Source of the DNA: CAKZQX01 sp034435975
Lineage (GTDB): Bacteria; Chloroflexota; Chloroflexia; Chloroflexales; Chloroflexaceae
NCBI GenBank assembly: GCA_034435975.1
Contig: DAOTWD010000014.1
Coordinates: 62,001 to 126,000 of the forward strand
Direction: 5' to 3'
DNA: 64,000 nucleotides
The first letter of the stretch is position 1, and every line of letters starts with the position of its first letter. Position numbers and translations under genes: made by a program. Shown piece after piece: positions 60,840 through 64,000 of the stretch. The notes under the pieces were generated by a model that had not been told where the DNA came from, ran no database searches, and saw nothing but the letters and a program-made list of their open reading frames with translations.

Positions 60840-62194
60840 CAGGCTAAAACTTCGCTGGTATTCATCAGCGACGATGTTGGCTCTAAAAGTAATGGCGGCA
60901 CCCCTCGTCCCACGCCCCAGTAGACAAACCCGCGATCCGCCATTTCTTGCGGGTCGTACAGATTGCGCCCATCAACAACAATCGGTCGGCGCATAAAACT
61001 GCGCACTTTTTCCCAGTTCAGTTGCTTAAACTCGTTCCACTCGGTGACAATAAGCAAAGCATCGGCTTCCTTAGCGGCATCATAGGCTGTGGCACAAAAT
61101 GTAACAGAGGGCATCATGTCCGCTGCACGCTCCATGGCTACTGGATCATAGGCCTTGACGTGGGCTCCACCGGCTTGCAACGCTCGAATAATATCGGTTG
61201 ACGGTGCCTCGCGCATATCATCAGTGTTCGGTTTGAACGAGAGTCCCAGAACCCCCACGATCATACTCTCCAACGAACCGAGTAGCGTCTGGACTTTCGA
61301 TACAAAGCGCATACGTGCATCGTGGTTAATATCCATCACGGCTTGCAACAACTGCGGATGGCATCCAGAACTGGCTGCCATATGATGCAATGCCAGGACA
61401 TCTTTGGGGAAACAGGAGCCACCATATCCAATGCCCGCATCCAGAAAATGCGGGCCAATGCGCCGATCGGCCCCCATTCCGCGTGCTACCTCGCGTACAT
61501 CGGCCCCCAGTTTTTCACAGATGTGGGCAATCTCGTTAATAAATGAAATGCGCGTCGCTAGAAACGCATTCGACGCATACTTAATCATTTCGGCGGTGCG
61601 CAGATCGGTAATGATAAATTCGGCACTTAATGGAGCATGCAGTTCGGCAACTTTCTGCGCCGCTGTACGATCAGTAGAACCTAGCACGATCCGATCCGGT
61701 TTGAAAAAATCGCTCACTGCACTGCCTTCGCGCAAGAACTCCGGGTTGGAAACGACAGAGAAAGGAATCCCAGGTCGGGCATAACGGGTGACAATATCAC
61801 TCACCATATCACCTGTTCCCACCGGAACCGTGCTTTTGTCAATAATAATGACGGGTCTGGTCAGATTCTTACCGATCTCCTGTGCAGCCGCTTCGACATA
61901 GCGCAAATCCGCTGCACCATTGTCACTCATCGGTGTACCAACGGTAATAAACGCAAAATCAGCTCTTTCCATGCCAATCGTGTAGTTATCGGTAAACGAG
62001 AGCCGCCCAGAGCGCATGTTACGTTCGAGCAGTTCTTCCAACCCCGGCTCGTAAATGGGCGATTTACCAGAGCGCAGTATCTCGATCTTATAGGGATCAA
62101 TGTCAATACATACGACATGGTTGCCAAGATCGGCAAAACACACCCCTGTTACCAATCCTACATACCCCGTTCCGATGACACAGATGTTACTCAA
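60839..62194 (-). CDS. ugd: UDP-glucose 6-dehydrogenase
   Basis: A 451-residue enzyme that oxidises UDP-glucose twice to UDP-glucuronate for polysaccharide synthesis. NAD binding is GTGYVGLVTGVCFADLGN; further signatures are IIDKSTVPVGTG, NPEFLREGSAV, the catalytic Cys in GYGGSCFPKDVLALHH and GLSFKPNTDDMREAPS. The start is a TTG at 62194, placed six bases after a perfect AGGAGG, where homology also begins (LSNICVIGTG); the longer frame from 62281 encodes unrelated sequence. Confidence 0.95.
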   Translation of the reverse strand: MSNICVIGTGYVGLVTGVCFADLGNHVVCIDIDPYKIEILRSGKSPIYEPGLEELLERNMRSGRLSFTDNYTIGMERADFAFITVGTPMSDNGAADLRYVEAAAQEIGKNLTRPVIIIDKSTVPVGTGDMVSDIVTRYARPGIPFSVVSNPEFLREGSAVSDFFKPDRIVLGSTDRTAAQKVAELHAPLSAEFIITDLRTAEMIKYASNAFLATRISFINEIAHICEKLGADVREVARGMGADRRIGPHFLDAGIGYGGSCFPKDVLALHHMAASSGCHPQLLQAVMDINHDARMRFVSKVQTLLGSLESMIVGVLGLSFKPNTDDMREAPSTDIIRALQAGGAHVKAYDPVAMERAADMMPSVTFCATAYDAAKEADALLIVTEWNEFKQLNWEKVRSFMRRPIVVDGRNLYDPQEMADRGFVYWGVGRGVPPLLLEPTSSLMNTSEVLA

Positions 62195-62802
62195 GGTCGG
62201 CCTCCTGATAAAATAATAATAATGACATGTTTGCGTATGGTACAGCCAGACGCATGACTCCATCTCCGCTACAGCATACATATTGACCTGCTGGCTATAG
62301 ACGGTATTCCATTGAGCAATACAGCCTCAGGTCTGATTAACAGCATCAGTATAGATGATGAACGTGAACAACCTATGAATTACGCACCCATTCGGGGTTA
62401 TCTAAGGAGAACTGATCGGACTGGTTTACTAGCACGAGTTATCAGTGGCACGACGCGGAAATCCGCGCTATGACGAGATCCAGAGGGGAAACGCTGACGT
62501 ACGGGTATGCATACCCTGGATGTGTGCAGGCATGATGCTGGTTGAAAGATTACGTACACGGTGCGTAGCAGATAACAAATGTCTCACCCCTCTGTAGTAT
62601 AAACAAGGGAAGTACGCCCTTGAGCTAGCCCCCCTGACGGCGCCTGTAGGGTATGGCTCCGGCCTGCCAGAACAGGCCTTCGGCGGGCCAGGGCGGGCTA
62701 TGTTGCTGTCAATCGCGAACCCCGACCCCAGCAAGTGGGCCTAACAGCAGCTTATGCAACGCCATTACTATGGCGCGAAACACCGACGGTACTATCTTCT
62801 GC
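62195..62802. other. Gap between rpsA-like gene and ugd
   Basis: About 600 bases with no gene. A GC-rich part at 62640-62710 has short stems (GGCCTGCCAG...CAGGCC and GGCGGGCC) that could end the minus-strand S1 transcript; a CGCGGAAATCCGCG palindrome lies near 62456. Confidence 0.45.
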
Positions 62803-64000
62803 TTACACGTCGGTAGTCGGTGCAGCAACTTCCTTCGCGTGCGGCAGTGGTGGTTTCGGGTCAACCACAAGTGGCGTTGTCGTCGCCAGCACTTTGTCCA
62901 CCACCGTACCTGGAGTCTCAGACACATCGCTCATATCGGGCTGATCAGCAGGAGTGGTTTCTGTCGCTATTGTGCTATCGCCTTCACCCACCGGGTCACC
63001 TTCATTGACGCGCCGAAGTGACAACCCCATGCGCTGGCGCTGTCGATCCAGGCTAATCACCCTGGCCGTCACCATCTGCCCTGGCTGTAGAATATCGCGT
63101 GGCTGTGTTTGCGGATCAACATCCAGTTCACTGGCGTGGATCAACCCTTCGACCGCCTCCTCAACCTGCACAAACGCACCAAACGGCGTCACATTTGTCA
63201 CCGGCCCGGTCACAAGCTGGCCCAGACTGTAGCGCTGATCAATCGTATCCCAGGGATTCGGCTGTAAGCGACGCATGCTCAAACCGATCCGCTCGCGCTC
63301 GCGATCTATCTCCACGACCAGCACCTTCACTTCCTGGCCGGGGGACAGTACCTCACGGGGATGATTCACACGCTGCCATGAGAGTTCACTGATGTGCGCC
63401 AGGCCATCGGCCCCACCGAGATCGATAAATGCCCCAAAGTTGGTCAACTGATTCACCCGACCGGTCAAGACATCGCCAGGTTGCAGTTCGGTCAGTAGAC
63501 GATGCTTCTGCGCCTTGCGCCACTCCTGCGTAGCACTGCGCTCAGACAACACCAACCGGTTACGATCGCGGTCAACCTCAATCACCTTGAGGGGAATTTC
63601 CTGGCTGACCATGCGTTGCAACGCCTGCTGGCGCTCCTCAGCGGCAGTTCGCCCATGCAATTGGGCCACCTGAGAGGCGGGCACAAACCCACGAATACGG
63701 TTGAATTGCACCAGCAACCCACCTTTATTAAAGCCTATCACCTTGCACTGAACGACACCACCCTCCTGGAACAGCCGACCGGCCTCTTCCCAGTCTTTGG
63801 CAACCTGTACCATCGTCAATGATAGTATCAACTCGCCTTCTTTATTTTCTGGATCTTGAATATAGACCTGAATGGGATCACCAACCTGCATACCCGCAAC
63901 AATATCGTCACCCATTTGCCGCAGATCTTGAGAAGGGATGACGCCTTCGCGCTTGGTGCCAATCGAAACCAGCACACCATTTTCCTCGATTTGCATAATC
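62803..64000 (-). CDS. rpsA: Ribosomal protein S1-like protein (partial)
   Basis: The 3' part (about 399 codons) of a protein with repeated S1 RNA-binding domains; the gene runs off the right edge, so its start is not seen. An incomplete first domain (GVLVSIGTKREGVIPSQDL) is followed by three full ones: VVQCKVIGFNKGGLLVQFNR, DVLTGRVNQLTNFGAFIDLG and QLVTGPVTNVTPFGAFVQVE, each closing with RxRxxLS-type ends. A polar tail of about 70 residues follows. This is the four-domain type of S1 found in Chloroflexota and Firmicutes, which helps mRNA bind the 30S subunit. Confidence 0.9.
   Translation of the reverse strand, partial: IMQIEENGVLVSIGTKREGVIPSQDLRQMGDDIVAGMQVGDPIQVYIQDPENKEGELILSLTMVQVAKDWEEAGRLFQEGGVVQCKVIGFNKGGLLVQFNRIRGFVPASQVAQLHGRTAAEERQQALQRMVSQEIPLKVIEVDRDRNRLVLSERSATQEWRKAQKHRLLTELQPGDVLTGRVNQLTNFGAFIDLGGADGLAHISELSWQRVNHPREVLSPGQEVKVLVVEIDRERERIGLSMRRLQPNPWDTIDQRYSLGQLVTGPVTNVTPFGAFVQVEEAVEGLIHASELDVDPQTQPRDILQPGQMVTARVISLDRQRQRMGLSLRRVNEGDPVGEGDSTIATETTPADQPDMSDVSETPGTVVDKVLATTTPLVVDPKPPLPHAKEVAAPTTDV

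Overview
The window reads as chromosomal DNA of a diazotrophic member of the Chloroflexota, most like the filamentous anoxygenic phototrophs of the Chloroflexales (Oscillochloridaceae-type). This is inferred from gene style: a NifK with a short N-terminus beside molybdate genes, CSLREA/beta-helix surface proteins with YLPI-type tails, MoxR/CoxE pairs, and intergenic regions crowded with small palindromic repeats. No 16S rRNA or marker set is present to prove it. Genes lie on both strands, and I see no phage, CRISPR array or intact insertion sequence.

Left part (1-11 kb), nitrogen fixation and molybdenum: nifK, a SufS-type cysteine desulfurase and two small Cys-containing unknown proteins form a plus-strand operon. 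Next comes the most unusual gene of the window, a PadR-type DNA-binding domain fused to a circularly permuted ModA (molybdate-binding) domain. It is followed by a sigma70 promoter with an attenuator-like leader, then modA, modB, a Mop molbindin and modD (no modC), a broken DraG-family gene and a 2[4Fe-4S] ferredoxin. Together this looks like a molybdenum supply and sensing module serving nitrogenase.

Middle-left (11-25 kb): miaA, an M20 peptidase, a winged-helix AAA ATPase, a 1325-residue secreted beta-helix protein, dnaK, and a minus-strand iron operon (FecCD permease, DtxR regulator, DUF3793 protein) preceded by a decayed winged-helix gene.

Middle (25-45 kb): a secreted glycosidase-like protein, pgsA, a 7TM-GAF-HTH regulator, a glutaminase remnant, a GC-rich minisatellite, tRNA-Ser(GGA), a PrsW protease, arsM and arsR with matching operators, a PAS-GGDEF-EAL protein, a copper-chaperone-like HMA protein, a phosphoesterase, a MoxR/CoxE pair and a YyaL-type thioredoxin-domain protein.

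Right (45-64 kb): PspC and TPR membrane proteins, a tail-to-tail junction of two gene fragments (SulP transporter and propeller/beta-helix protein), glgA, a PAS-GGDEF protein, an SDR enzyme, a UvrD-type helicase, argD, a kinase-RDD gene broken by a stop and an inserted palindrome, ugd with a coupled small ORF, and the 3' part of a ribosomal protein S1 gene.

At least seven broken genes and several families of short repeats show that intergenic DNA here is actively reshaped by small non-autonomous elements.
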